Notes: generated by a model not told the origin, from the sequence alone. Counted from the stretch's first letter, positions 49,028 through 57,709 are shown. The stretch is 64,000 nt of DNA from Listeria goaensis (GCF_900186125.1 NZ_FYBQ01000001.1:124001-188000), one strand, 5' to 3'. Made by a program: numbers and translations.

Positions 49028-49339
49028 ATGCTGAAAAATCACTTTGACAAAAGGAAATTTAGAATTTGGAAATATAGTGTATCATTAAATACATTATTGC
49101 TCAGAAGTGTCGAAGATTTAAATACTACTATAGATATATTATTTTATGGAGTTAAATCCATGAATATTGAAAGTACTATGACAATAACTGGAATTAACGA
49201 AAAAATACATAGTGAATTTTCTGAATTCATAATCAATACACCGAAAGGTATCATGACAATTAAGGCAATTTCATGTAAAGTGGTTGAGTCTGAACTAAGT
49301 TATGATGATTTAAATGGATATTTCAATCATATGCTCTGA
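49028..49339 (+). CDS. Passenger gene inside the IS: hypothetical 103-residue protein
   Basis: It lies between orfB (stop 49004) and the right inverted repeat (from 49362), so it moves with the IS. ATG 49028 has TTTGGAGGAA upstream. The sequence (DDLNGYFNHML at the C-terminus; DILFYGVKSMNIESTMTITGIN in the middle) has no hydrophobic helix and no family I recognise. An immunity-like or regulatory protein is one guess, without evidence. Confidence 0.62.
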   Translation: MLKNHFDKRKFRIWKYSVSLNTLLLRSVEDLNTTIDILFYGVKSMNIESTMTITGINEKIHSEFSEFIINTPKGIMTIKAISCKVVESELSYDDLNGYFNHML

Positions 49340-49382
49340 ATTAACATTGAATTCAGTCAAGAAGTCCAACTTTCGTGGTGCA

Positions 49383-49536
49383 CTTCAGTCGTGTCCGGAT
49401 GCTGCTATTTTTTTATTCAATCATGAGGACACAATTATAAAAAGTAGACTACGAGGAAACAGAACATTTTATTGTATCGAAATACTTTTTTAGCAACTAT
49501 CCATCTTATCGCGACGAGTTTTTGGAAGATAATTAA
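49383..49536 (+). pseudogene. AAA-family ATPase pseudogene, 3' part beyond the IS
   Basis: The end of the split ATPase: CCGGATGCTGCTATT encodes PDAAI, then FNHEDTIIK in one frame. After a 1-base shift near 49439-49443 it continues as VDYEETEHFIVSKYFF and stops at 49536. The YEETEHF pattern is typical of the C-termini of the small AAA15 ATPases. Two halves therefore flank the IS. Confidence 0.78.
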
Positions 49537-49581
49537 AAAAGCAACAATCAAATGGTTTTCCACTTGATTGTTGCTTTTTTT
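49535..49581. terminator. Rho-independent terminator after the ATPase remnant
   Basis: AAAAAAGCAACAATCAAATGG pairs with CCACTTGATTGTTGCTTTTTT (one bulge), flanked by A and T runs. Confidence 0.88.
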
Positions 49582-49777
49582 AAACAAAAAAAACCAAAAA
49601 AGCGACAAGGCCAGTTCGCTCTTTTGGTAACTAGGTGGGGCAGCAAACAGCAAAAAGCTGTTTACTACATTTATATAATACCATGATAACGTGGAGGAAA
49701 TATGGAGGCGCATTCTAAATTCTCCATATTTTCTCCATAGAGTTTTGCTAACCTATATGTATAAAGGAGGGGTGAGA

Positions 49778-51244
49778 TTGAAAAAAAGTTTAATTTGGAG
49801 CATTGTTATTGGTGTTTTACTGCTGATAAGTATTTTATTAATTGGTTTTTGGCTGATGAATAAAAATATGTCCCCAAATGAACATCGCAATATGGACATG
49901 GGAGCGGAGGATAAAGTTGTTACCTTAAAAGAAGAACCAGATGAAGCGCCTCGGCCACTGAAAATACCGGATATACTTGAGCCATCGACGGTTAATGATG
50001 AAAGGGTCGTTTATGATATTGAAGCAAAAACTGGCGAATCAGTCATAAAAACAGGTGAAAAAACGAAGACACTTGGTTATAATGGAAATTATTTAGGTCC
50101 AGTTATTCGGCTGGAGAAAGGTCAAAAAGTAACCTTTCGAACGAAAAATAGTTTGAACGAGGAAACAAGTTTCCACTGGCACGGGCTTGTTGTACCTGCT
50201 GTTTCAGACGGTGGGCCGCACCAAACCATTCCTGAATATAGTAAAAAAGAGGTCAACTTCACTGTGAAGCAAGATGCAGCGACACTCTGGTTTCATCCTC
50301 ATCCGAAAGGCAACACGGCAAAACAAGTCTATCAGGGCCTTGCCGGCTTAATTTATATTGATGATGAAAATCAAAAGAGTAAAAACCTTCCTTCAGCTTA
50401 TGGGAAAAATGACTTTCCAGTGATTATACAAGACCGCAATTTTATGGAAGACAACCAATTTGATTATGCGAACGATCGAAACAGCGACGGGACACAAGGC
50501 GAAAGCTTAGTCATCAATGGGACTATCCGTCCGTATCTTGATGTGAAGTATGATAAAATTAGACTTAGAATGGTGAACGGTTCAAACGCGCGTGAGTATA
50601 ACTTGGCCCTTTCAAATGGTGCCAAAATCACGCAAATCGCGACTGATGGTGGACTTCTTTTGAAACCAGTGTCGCTAACAAATTTAAAACTATCGCCTGG
50701 TGAGCGAGCAGAAATTATTTTAGATTTTACAAAAATACGGAATAAGAAAGTGGCGTTACAAGACGGTCGGGCAACCGTTTTACGTTTCAATGTGGCGGAT
50801 TCGCTTATTCGAACCGAGAACCCACAACAAGTGCTTAACCAAATTGATTCCCCTATGGAAACTGAAGATGCGAAAGTGGACAAAATTACGCTTTCTGGAA
50901 TGGGGCATATGGTGGCAATCGATGGGCAGAAATTTGATATGAATCGCATTGACAAGGAAGTGAAGCAAGGTACGGAAGTCATTTGGGAGGTGACAAATGA
51001 AGGTGGCATGATGGGGGATATGAATCACCCATTTCACATTCACGGTACGCAATTTCAAATTGTAAGCCGAAATGGAAGGGCTACCATGGGCAATGAACGG
51101 GGATTGAAAGATACGGTTGTGATTGCGCCAAATGAATCGGTCAAGCTAAAAATCCGCTTTAATCAAAAAGGTGTGTTTATGTATCATTGTCATAACCTTG
51201 AGCATGAGGAAAACGGTATGATGGCTCAAGTCAAGGTGCTGTAG
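49778..51244 (+). CDS. Multicopper oxidase (CueO/CotA-like), membrane-anchored
   Basis: A 488-residue multicopper oxidase. TTG 49778 is chosen because AAAGGAGGGG precedes it; it gives a membrane anchor (SLIWSIVIGVLLLISILLIGFWLM). Copper ligands: FHWHGLV, WFHPHPKGN, HPFHIHGTQF and the C-terminal HCHNLEHEENGMM. A Met-rich stretch (GHMVAIDGQKFDMN, and GGMMGDMNH) near the end suggests cuprous oxidase use. It oxidises Cu+ to Cu2+ or phenols and is associated with copper tolerance. The two-component system downstream is likely its regulator. Confidence 0.92.
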   Translation: MKKSLIWSIVIGVLLLISILLIGFWLMNKNMSPNEHRNMDMGAEDKVVTLKEEPDEAPRPLKIPDILEPSTVNDERVVYDIEAKTGESVIKTGEKTKTLGYNGNYLGPVIRLEKGQKVTFRTKNSLNEETSFHWHGLVVPAVSDGGPHQTIPEYSKKEVNFTVKQDAATLWFHPHPKGNTAKQVYQGLAGLIYIDDENQKSKNLPSAYGKNDFPVIIQDRNFMEDNQFDYANDRNSDGTQGESLVINGTIRPYLDVKYDKIRLRMVNGSNAREYNLALSNGAKITQIATDGGLLLKPVSLTNLKLSPGERAEIILDFTKIRNKKVALQDGRATVLRFNVADSLIRTENPQQVLNQIDSPMETEDAKVDKITLSGMGHMVAIDGQKFDMNRIDKEVKQGTEVIWEVTNEGGMMGDMNHPFHIHGTQFQIVSRNGRATMGNERGLKDTVVIAPNESVKLKIRFNQKGVFMYHCHNLEHEENGMMAQVKVL

Positions 51245-51257
51245 AAAAAGGAGTTGT

Positions 51258-51506
51258 GTGAAAATGATTGGAGATTTGTGTGACTATATTTTTGGTGGGG
51301 GGACGGTTGGAATGCTTCTGATGCTGCTTTTCTGGGTGGTCATGATGGCAGCGATTAGTTTTCTCATGTATGTCATGATGAGTCGCGAGAAGGAAAAAAT
51401 TGAATTTGCCTCCTCTAGTGAACAGCCTGAACAAGTTTTACTTAACGAATTCATGCGCGGTCACATCAATGAAGAGGAGTATTTGCATAAAAAGAAATAT
51501 TTATAA
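51258..51506 (+). CDS. Small SHOCT-domain membrane protein
   Basis: An 82-residue protein: an N-terminal membrane helix (GGGTVGMLLMLLFWVVMMAAISFLMYVMM) and a C-terminal SHOCT motif (EQVLLNEFMRGHINEEEYLHKKKYL). Such proteins often accompany copper and stress genes. ATG 51264 follows AAAAGGAGTTG; the frame also has GTG 51258. It is 13 bp after the oxidase. Confidence 0.82.
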   Translation: MKMIGDLCDYIFGGGTVGMLLMLLFWVVMMAAISFLMYVMMSREKEKIEFASSSEQPEQVLLNEFMRGHINEEEYLHKKKYL

Positions 51507-51531
51507 ATCATCAGCGCGGGGAGTGTTCACA

Positions 51532-52224
51532 TTGAAAATCTTAATTGTAGATGACGAGCCTAAAATTTTAGATGTTGTAGAGGCATACTTAGTTGCCAAA
51601 GATTATCTGGTATTTCGGGCAAATTCAGGTGAAACTGCATTCAAGAAATATACGTTAAGTAGCCCAGATTTAATCATTTTAGATTTAATGTTACCTGATA
51701 AATCTGGTTTAGAGATTTGCAAAGAAATTCGAGCAAGCGGGGACGATACACCGATTATTATGCTTACAGCCAAATCAAAAGAGCAAGATATTTTAACAGG
51801 TTTACAATTGGGCGCAGATGATTACATCGTCAAACCATTTAGCCCAAAAGAGCTTGTTATGCGAGTTGAAACGGTTCTTAGGCGAAGCGGAAGTTTAATG
51901 AGCAAAAAGAATAATAAGTTAGCCTTTGATCAAGGAACATTAATTATTTATCCGGGCTCTCGGCAAGTATTTTTACACGAAGAAGAGATTTTTTTGACTA
52001 AAAAGGAGTTTGACTTACTCGTTACATTGGCGATGAATCCGACGCAATATTTTCCGCGAGAGGCGCTTGTTGAGGCATTATATGGTTGTGATTCAATAAA
52101 TTCCGATAGAGCGATTGATTCCCATATTAAGAATTTGCGACAAAAAATAGAAGTTGATTCGAAAAAACCAAGGTTTATTTTAACAATACACGGGAAAGGC
52201 TACCGATTTGGGTGTGCAGAATGA
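51532..52224 (+). CDS. OmpR-family response regulator
   Basis: A 230-residue response regulator: receiver with the acidic pair DDEP (8-9), phospho-acceptor Asp in DLIILDLMLPDKSG, Lys in YIVKPFSPKE, and a winged-helix DNA-binding domain ending RFILTIHGKGYRFG. TTG 51532 is chosen because GGGGAGTG lies upstream and MKILIVDDEPK is the normal start; an in-frame ATG far upstream (51400) would overlap the SHOCT gene. It overlaps the histidine kinase by the ATGA tetranucleotide. Confidence 0.92.
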   Translation: MKILIVDDEPKILDVVEAYLVAKDYLVFRANSGETAFKKYTLSSPDLIILDLMLPDKSGLEICKEIRASGDDTPIIMLTAKSKEQDILTGLQLGADDYIVKPFSPKELVMRVETVLRRSGSLMSKKNNKLAFDQGTLIIYPGSRQVFLHEEEIFLTKKEFDLLVTLAMNPTQYFPREALVEALYGCDSINSDRAIDSHIKNLRQKIEVDSKKPRFILTIHGKGYRFGCAE

Positions 52225-53600
52225 AAAAACGAACGATTAAGACGCAACTTATTTTCGGATTTGCAGCGCTTTCGGTCCTCATTATTGGCTCAATTAGTTT
52301 TATTACAGCTTATTTAATGAATACGCATTTTGAACGATACATTATGGAAAAACAAAATGAAATGATTAAGCAAACGGAACACAGCGTTTTGCTCGCTTAC
52401 AATGAGGATGCGAATACATGGGATACGAAGCGGCTTAGGCAAATTAATGAATCTATTGCTACTAAGGGACAATGGTACATTCTATTTGATGTTTCGGGAA
52501 ATTCAATTTTCTCACCAACAGAAAGTGAGCAAATTGACAGCCAGAAAGAGATGAAAGCGCTGCAAGAAAAGAACCCAACTAAAACAGAAGAAATGACGAA
52601 AATTTTTAATCTTGAAGATTCGAATGGTCGAGAAATTGCAACGTTAGACATTCATTATGTTGGTCCATTAAATTATACCAAACATGACCTTGCTTTTATG
52701 CGCGATATGAAAATGAATCTACTCATTGTTTCCATTTCTGCCTTTTTCTTTTTGACTTTTATCGTAACATGGATGTCTAGACGACTGAGTTATCCACTTG
52801 TTCGCTTGAATGAGAAGACAAAAGAAATTGCAGAAGGAAATCGGCTTGAAACGATGCTGCCAGAAAGTTCAACAATTGAAATCAATGAGCTTGTATTATC
52901 GATTAATGAACTGTCACGTCGCTTAGGCAAACAAAACGAATTAAGGAATCGTTTGACAACAGATATAGCGCACGAGCTTCGAACCCCTTTAACGACTGTA
53001 AAAGCGCACATTGAAGCGATGATTGACGGGATTTGGCCGGTGACTCCAGAGCGTCTGAAAAGCTGTTATGACGAAGTGGACCGATTAACTCGTCTTATTG
53101 GGAGCATTGAGCAAATATCAGCGATTGAAAGTCATATCGAAAATCTAGATATTCGACCTTTTGATTTAAAAAGAATGTTGTTTACTTTGCGTGATAATTT
53201 TGAAGCTCAGTATGAGGCGAAAGAGGTTGAGTTAGAAATTATTAGTCCTGAAATCGAATTAGTTGCAGATGAAGACAAAATTCGCCAAGTCATCACGAAT
53301 CTTTTAGCCAATGCTTTAAAATTCACGCCTGCTCTTGGAAAAGTCATTGTCCAAGCGGCAGATACGGGAGATGAGGTTATTATTAAAGTGATGGATACAG
53401 GCGAGGGCATCCCAATTGAGGAACAGGAATACATTTTTAATCGATTTTATATGACGAATTTATCACGAAATAACGGCTCTCGTGGCAAAGGTATTGGACT
53501 TGCCATCGCCAGATCAATTATTCGAGCACATAAAGGGAATATTCGTGTCGAAAGTGAGCTTGGTAAAGGTAGTATTTTTATTATTCAATTACCTAAATAA
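52221..53600 (+). CDS. Sensor histidine kinase, partner of the OmpR regulator
   Basis: A 459-residue membrane kinase. Two helices (about 8-28 and 168-190) enclose an extracytoplasmic sensor of about 135 residues, then HAMP, HisKA with the phospho-His in TTDIAHELRTPLTTVKAHIEAM, and HATPase (DNFEAQYEAK ... VITNLLANALKFTPA, MDTGEGIP, NNGSRGKGIGLAIARSII). ATG 52221 overlaps the regulator stop (ATGA). The oxidase, SHOCT protein, regulator and kinase form one operon. The ligand is inferred to be a metal such as copper. Confidence 0.92.
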   Translation: MKKRTIKTQLIFGFAALSVLIIGSISFITAYLMNTHFERYIMEKQNEMIKQTEHSVLLAYNEDANTWDTKRLRQINESIATKGQWYILFDVSGNSIFSPTESEQIDSQKEMKALQEKNPTKTEEMTKIFNLEDSNGREIATLDIHYVGPLNYTKHDLAFMRDMKMNLLIVSISAFFFLTFIVTWMSRRLSYPLVRLNEKTKEIAEGNRLETMLPESSTIEINELVLSINELSRRLGKQNELRNRLTTDIAHELRTPLTTVKAHIEAMIDGIWPVTPERLKSCYDEVDRLTRLIGSIEQISAIESHIENLDIRPFDLKRMLFTLRDNFEAQYEAKEVELEIISPEIELVADEDKIRQVITNLLANALKFTPALGKVIVQAADTGDEVIIKVMDTGEGIPIEEQEYIFNRFYMTNLSRNNGSRGKGIGLAIARSIIRAHKGNIRVESELGKGSIFIIQLPK

Positions 53601-53613
53601 GGTTTTTATTGGG

Positions 53614-53648
53614 CCTATAGATGGTTTAAAGCGTCTATAGGTTTTTTG
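53614..53648 (+). terminator. Rho-independent terminator of the oxidase/two-component operon
   Basis: CCTATAGA (53614-53621) pairs with TCTATAGG (53634-53641), followed by T6. Confidence 0.88.
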
Positions 53649-53738
53649 TGTATTTTCAGGTAGACGTCATGTAGTTCTTTGTGATACAATAAAAAATAAT
53701 ACCGAGAATAATTTATTTGAATTGAGACGGGGGCAAAC

Positions 53739-53873
53739 ATGAATCGCTATAAAAAAATAATCATCGTATTTTGTGTGCTAGCATTGTTTCTAGTAGTAGC
53801 ATCCTTACTGAAAATCGAATTTTCATCCGAAGAAAGATCTTTTTTAACCCAGTTATTACGAAATCTTTTTTAA
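53739..53873 (+). CDS. Small membrane peptide (44 residues)
   Basis: A short ORF with one hydrophobic helix near the N-terminus (KKIIIVFCVLALFLVVASLL) and a charged tail. ATG 53739 is preceded by GAGACGGGGGCAA. It is too short for routine calling and has no known homologue that I can name. It lies between the oxidase operon and the adhesin gene. Confidence 0.5.
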   Translation: MNRYKKIIIVFCVLALFLVVASLLKIEFSSEERSFLTQLLRNLF

Positions 53874-53890
53874 ATAAGTGAAGAGTAGGA

Positions 53891-53920
53891 GTATGATTTT
53901 TTAAAAATCATGCTTTTTTT
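53891..53920 (+). terminator. Probable terminator after the small membrane peptide
   Basis: GTATGAT pairs with ATCATGC around a T5A5 core, followed by T7. Confidence 0.65.
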
Positions 53921-54055
53921 GTCCCAAAAACAAAATTATTTTGTAGTAGTAATGAAAGGAAATTTGTTTTTCTTTCAGAATCCATGGTTTTGAAAGGAGG
54001 AGCGTTGTCTTATTCACCATGGAAAAACACAACTACCGAGAAGGGATGGGGAAAA

Positions 54056-56200
54056 ATGCAAAAAAGAAAAAAGGGGACAAAAATAATTAGCATCATCTTA
54101 TTAGCGGTTCTTTTAGTAAGTGTTTTGTTTCCGAAAACTGGATCTGCAGCATATTTACAACTGGATGAAACTGGATATTATTATACTGGAACGAGTGTTT
54201 CAAATGGACATTACGCTAATAATGATGATATTTGGAATATGAAAATGGACGGGAAGGACGTCTTTTGTATTGACTCGGGCGCTCGTGCAGATTCATCTGA
54301 TGGGTATTACGCAGAGGAATATTTCCATGCCGAGAAAGATCGTCTATCTAAAATAGCTTATTATGGTTTCACAAATACAAACCAAACGTATACGGATTTT
54401 GCGGTCACCCAATTGATGATTTGGGAATCATTTGGGGATAGTTTAGAGTGGACTTCAGTTCCAAATTACTGGGATAGAAAACATCAAATTAATTTGAAAA
54501 TCCAAAAACATAACACACAACCTTCATGGCACAATCAGGAAATCACTTTAATTGAAGGCCAGGAATTGGTCCTTGATGATACGAATAATGTGACAGACTG
54601 GCTGAATCTTGTCAGTAATACAGCGAATATTTCTGTTCAAAAAGAGGGAACTAAGTTACGTCTTAAAGCAGAACGTAGTGCAGCTTCTACTGGGGCGCTA
54701 ACATTTACGAAAGTTCCAGATAATGTGGTGGGTGCTTCAATTGTGTACCACAGAGCTAACTTTCAAAGCTTAACAGATTTCAAATTGCAAGACCGCGGGG
54801 AAGCGAAATTAAATGTGAGAGTTAAAAAACTTGGCGGTGTTCGGATTATGAAAATTGACCAAGAAACGAAAGCGCCACTTCCAGGCGCGACGATTCAGTT
54901 TAATTACGGGGATCAAGAGCGGAAAGTTGTGACGAATGCAAATGGAGTTGCAGAACTTCAAGGAATTCCTGAAGGGACGATTGTTACGGCTTCAGAATCT
55001 TTAGCGCCGAATGGTTATCATAATTTGAGAGCGCGTCATGAAATCACGGTTAAGCCGCTTGAGACAGTTGAAATCATTTTGGATAATGCCAAGCAAAAAG
55101 GTACTGTTTCCTTAGCTAAAACAGGTGAAGAATTTGGTACCGCGATGCCAAATCAATACTACAGCTTGCAAGGTGCAGTTTACGGGGTCTATACGAGTGA
55201 AAACGTTCGGGTTGCTGAACTTCAAACCAGTGAAACGGGTGTCGCTACATCACAAGCACTTCCACTTGGGAATTATTATCTTCAGGAGGAAGTTGCACCA
55301 GCTGGTTATTTATTAAATACTGCAAAAATTCCTTTTAAACTTGAATATGCAGGACAAGACGTAGCAATCACAAATGTGAATGCTGCTGCTTTTGATAAAG
55401 AACAAAGAGGCGAAGCTATTTTAATTAAGGAAGACTCGGAAACGGGAGCTAAGCCCCAAGGAATGGCGCAATTAGACGGTGCGGTTTATGAACTTTACCG
55501 GACAAGTGATGATGAATTAATCGATACGATTACAATTGAAGATGGTCGGGCAAGTGTAAGCAATTTGCTGCTTGATGATTATTATTGGCTTGAAAAAGAG
55601 GCGCCGCTTGGGTATCAGTTGGACGTGGAAAAGCATCATTTTAAGCTGGAGTATGATGTTCTTTCTGAATTTGCTACAACAACGGTTACAGTAAAAGAAA
55701 ACGTTATTAAAGAGCAAATTAAAGTGATTAAAATAGATGCGGATACGAAGCAACCGATTAAGAGAAATCCTGCAAAATTCAAATTGAAGGATTTAACGAC
55801 CAAATTATATGTTCCGGTAGATGGCAAAGAAGAGTTTTCAACTGACAAAAATGGTGAGGTTACAACAGCGCCAGTTCCGTTCGGGGAATATGAGCTTATT
55901 GAAACGGATGCACCTGATGGTTACTCGCTATGCCGGGCAACAGAGAAAATTACGGTGGACGGCAGCCATAACGGCGAAATTGTTGTGAAAATAACGAACA
56001 GTGAAAAAGAGAAAATTACAACACTGACTTCAACAGATGACGCATCAAAAGATTTTCTATCAAACCGTTATAAAATGAAAGAGATGCCACAGCTCGGTGA
56101 CGAAATGGATAAAATGGCTTTATTTATCGGATTAGTTCTATTAATGGCTGGGCTTACATTGTTTTGGAGCAGCAAAAGAAGAAAAAATTCAAAAGAGTAA
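54056..56200 (+). CDS. Thioester-domain surface adhesin with SpaA/CnaB repeats
   Basis: A 714-residue secreted protein. The signal peptide is MQKRKKGTKIISIILLAVLL... ending GSAA. The N-terminal thioester domain has Cys71 (KDVFCIDSGAR) and Gln119 in the DFAVTQLMIWES motif, the pair that forms an internal thioester and reacts with host surfaces. Four SpaA/CnaB-type domains follow (VRIMKIDQETKAPLPGATI; GTVSLAKTG; GEAILIKEDSETGA; IKVIKIDADTKQP) with Glu in the TASESLAPNGY / LQEEVAPAGY / LEKEAPLGY / LIETDAPDGY motifs for isopeptide bonds. The C-terminus ends EMPQLGDEMDKMALFIGLVLL...SSKRRKN, a sorting-type tail whose motif MPQLGD differs from LPXTG. ATG 54056 gives the natural signal peptide; TTG 54005 is an alternative. 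Confidence 0.88.
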   Translation: MQKRKKGTKIISIILLAVLLVSVLFPKTGSAAYLQLDETGYYYTGTSVSNGHYANNDDIWNMKMDGKDVFCIDSGARADSSDGYYAEEYFHAEKDRLSKIAYYGFTNTNQTYTDFAVTQLMIWESFGDSLEWTSVPNYWDRKHQINLKIQKHNTQPSWHNQEITLIEGQELVLDDTNNVTDWLNLVSNTANISVQKEGTKLRLKAERSAASTGALTFTKVPDNVVGASIVYHRANFQSLTDFKLQDRGEAKLNVRVKKLGGVRIMKIDQETKAPLPGATIQFNYGDQERKVVTNANGVAELQGIPEGTIVTASESLAPNGYHNLRARHEITVKPLETVEIILDNAKQKGTVSLAKTGEEFGTAMPNQYYSLQGAVYGVYTSENVRVAELQTSETGVATSQALPLGNYYLQEEVAPAGYLLNTAKIPFKLEYAGQDVAITNVNAAAFDKEQRGEAILIKEDSETGAKPQGMAQLDGAVYELYRTSDDELIDTITIEDGRASVSNLLLDDYYWLEKEAPLGYQLDVEKHHFKLEYDVLSEFATTTVTVKENVIKEQIKVIKIDADTKQPIKRNPAKFKLKDLTTKLYVPVDGKEEFSTDKNGEVTTAPVPFGEYELIETDAPDGYSLCRATEKITVDGSHNGEIVVKITNSEKEKITTLTSTDDASKDFLSNRYKMKEMPQLGDEMDKMALFIGLVLLMAGLTLFWSSKRRKNSKE

Positions 56201-56215
56201 AGCCGAATTCTTTTG

Positions 56216-56263
56216 AAAAAAAGCTGTTGCGAAATCATCCTTTTTGATCGCGCAGCAGCTTTT
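56216..56263 (+). terminator. Rho-independent terminator of the adhesin gene
   Basis: AAAAAGCTGTTGCG pairs with CGCGCAGCAGCTTTT across an asymmetric loop. Confidence 0.8.
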
Positions 56264-56350
56264 AATACTATAAGAAATAAAATTGTATGCATAAAATGAA
56301 CAATTTATAATGAGATTAAGGGGGAATCATAGAAAAAGGTGGGATAATGA

Positions 56351-57085
56351 ATGCGAATCGCAATTGTAGATGATTCAAAGATGGATGCTACTAAATTAGA
56401 AGAAGAATTGCTATGCTACTTCAGAAAAAATGAGATGAAAAAGGTGGAAATTGATATTTTTGAAGATGATGAAACTTTTTTAACGTATGTGCTAACGAAT
56501 GAATTTCACTACAAAATCATTTTCTTAAATATTGGAAAAAAACCTTTAGATGGAATAAAAACAGCAAAGAAACTCCGTTTTATCGAGAAAGATGCTCTAA
56601 TTATTTATGTGACCAACGCCGATTTATATGAAATCGACACATTTTCAGTTCAGCCATTTCGCTACATCATCAAACCAGTTACTGAAAAAGTGGTTACACT
56701 TCATTTAGATGCTGCTATAGCAGAAATTATGAGTCAAGTTGACTATGTTTTTTTGAAAAAAGGACATGAACGTCATCAGTTTAAAAATAAAGATATTTTG
56801 GTAATTCAATCTTTTGGGAGAAAATTGAATATTTTAACAACGGAATTGGAAGAGTATAATTTTTATGGTCGGCTAAAGAACGTTGAAAGAAATTTAAACC
56901 CATATTTGTTTGTGAGAATTAATAATTCCGTTATTATCAATCTTTCCTATGTGAGAAAAATAACGGCAGATGATATATTTTTATATACCAACGATCAATT
57001 TCATATAAGTCGGGCAAAGAAAAAATATGTCATTGAAAAATACCAGCAGTTTATTGGTAAAAAAATGGGGATTGTTTATGAATAA
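56351..57085 (+). CDS. LytTR-family regulator with a degenerate receiver
   Basis: A 244-residue AgrA/LytR-type regulator. The receiver domain keeps the acidic pair (VDD, 6-8) and the late Lys (RYIIKPV), but the phospho-acceptor position is Asn60 (IIFLNIGKKPLDG instead of IIFLDI). The LytTR DNA-binding domain (about 140-240) has VIQSFGRKLNI, FVRINNSVIINLSYV and FHISRAKKKYV. Without a kinase gene nearby it probably works phosphorylation-independently. It lies 150 bp after the adhesin gene and may regulate it. ATG 56351 follows AGGTGGGATAATG. Confidence 0.87.
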   Translation: MRIAIVDDSKMDATKLEEELLCYFRKNEMKKVEIDIFEDDETFLTYVLTNEFHYKIIFLNIGKKPLDGIKTAKKLRFIEKDALIIYVTNADLYEIDTFSVQPFRYIIKPVTEKVVTLHLDAAIAEIMSQVDYVFLKKGHERHQFKNKDILVIQSFGRKLNILTTELEEYNFYGRLKNVERNLNPYLFVRINNSVIINLSYVRKITADDIFLYTNDQFHISRAKKKYVIEKYQQFIGKKMGIVYE

Positions 57086-57280
57086 GCACATTTGAATTTT
57101 TAAGATTTAGCATAAAAAATATTCTGTGCCTTTCGTAATCTGTGGGATTCCAATTTGAAAATGTCAAAATTGGTTGCCGGTTATGACATAATAGTAGCCT
57201 ATTTATAGCAAGCGCATGTTTCAAGTAATTTCTTTTCTTATGCTGATAGTAAAAAGCAAAGAAAAGGGGATGAACGACTT

Positions 57281-57709
57281 ATGTTAAATCAGAAACATCG
57301 TGTGCATAAGCAACACACTTTTGATGCTTATTGTAAAAAAGTTTTAAAAAATGAGGTACGGAATATTTATAAGGAGCTGGAACGGAAGCGTCAAAGGGAA
57401 ACTTCACTTTCGCTAGTTTCACCAAGTGAGCTGTTTAAACTTGGCTTTATAAAAAAAGATGAACTGTTTATGAGCGATAAACTCATAGTTGTGCAAGAAT
57501 GTGAAGTTATCATTAAAAATGAAGTCATTAGAAATGGTATTTTAGAACTGCCTGAAACATTCCGACAAGTGGTTATTTACTATTACTTTTTAGGAATGTC
57601 TGACTATGAAATAGCGGAGAAACTTGGCATGGTTAGGCGAACAGTTTCTAGATGGCGCAATCAGGCGCTAAGTTTGTTACAGCTTTATTTTGAAGGAAGA
57701 TGCTTATGA
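57281..57709 (+). CDS. Sigma-70 region 4-like regulator, Tn916 orf7-like
   Basis: A 142-residue sigma-like protein. The C-terminal region is a region-4 helix-turn-helix (LPETFRQVVIYYYFLGMSDYEIAEKLGMVRRTVSRWRNQAL). Layout and pairing with the next gene match orf7 of Tn916-type integrative elements. ATG 57281 has AAAAGGGGATG upstream. It overlaps the next ORF (57700), which suggests coupling. Confidence 0.85.
   Translation: MLNQKHRVHKQHTFDAYCKKVLKNEVRNIYKELERKRQRETSLSLVSPSELFKLGFIKKDELFMSDKLIVVQECEVIIKNEVIRNGILELPETFRQVVIYYYFLGMSDYEIAEKLGMVRRTVSRWRNQALSLLQLYFEGRCL

Larger units (their letters stand above)
47598..49382 (+). mobile_element. IS3-family (IS150 group) insertion sequence with a passenger gene
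   Basis: The left end TGGTCCATAAATGTTAGACT (47598) and the right end, read on the minus strand as TGCACCACGAAAGTTGGACT (49382), are imperfect inverted repeats: 14 of the first 21 bases match, with TG...CA termini and the GTTGGACT-like core of the IS150 group. Inside are orfA, orfB and a third ORF with its own ribosome binding site. The element is 1785 bp long, longer than the usual 1.2-1.5 kb because of the passenger. No matching 3-bp target duplication is seen (AGG left, CTT right). It splits an ATPase pseudogene whose two halves flank it. Confidence 0.82.
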
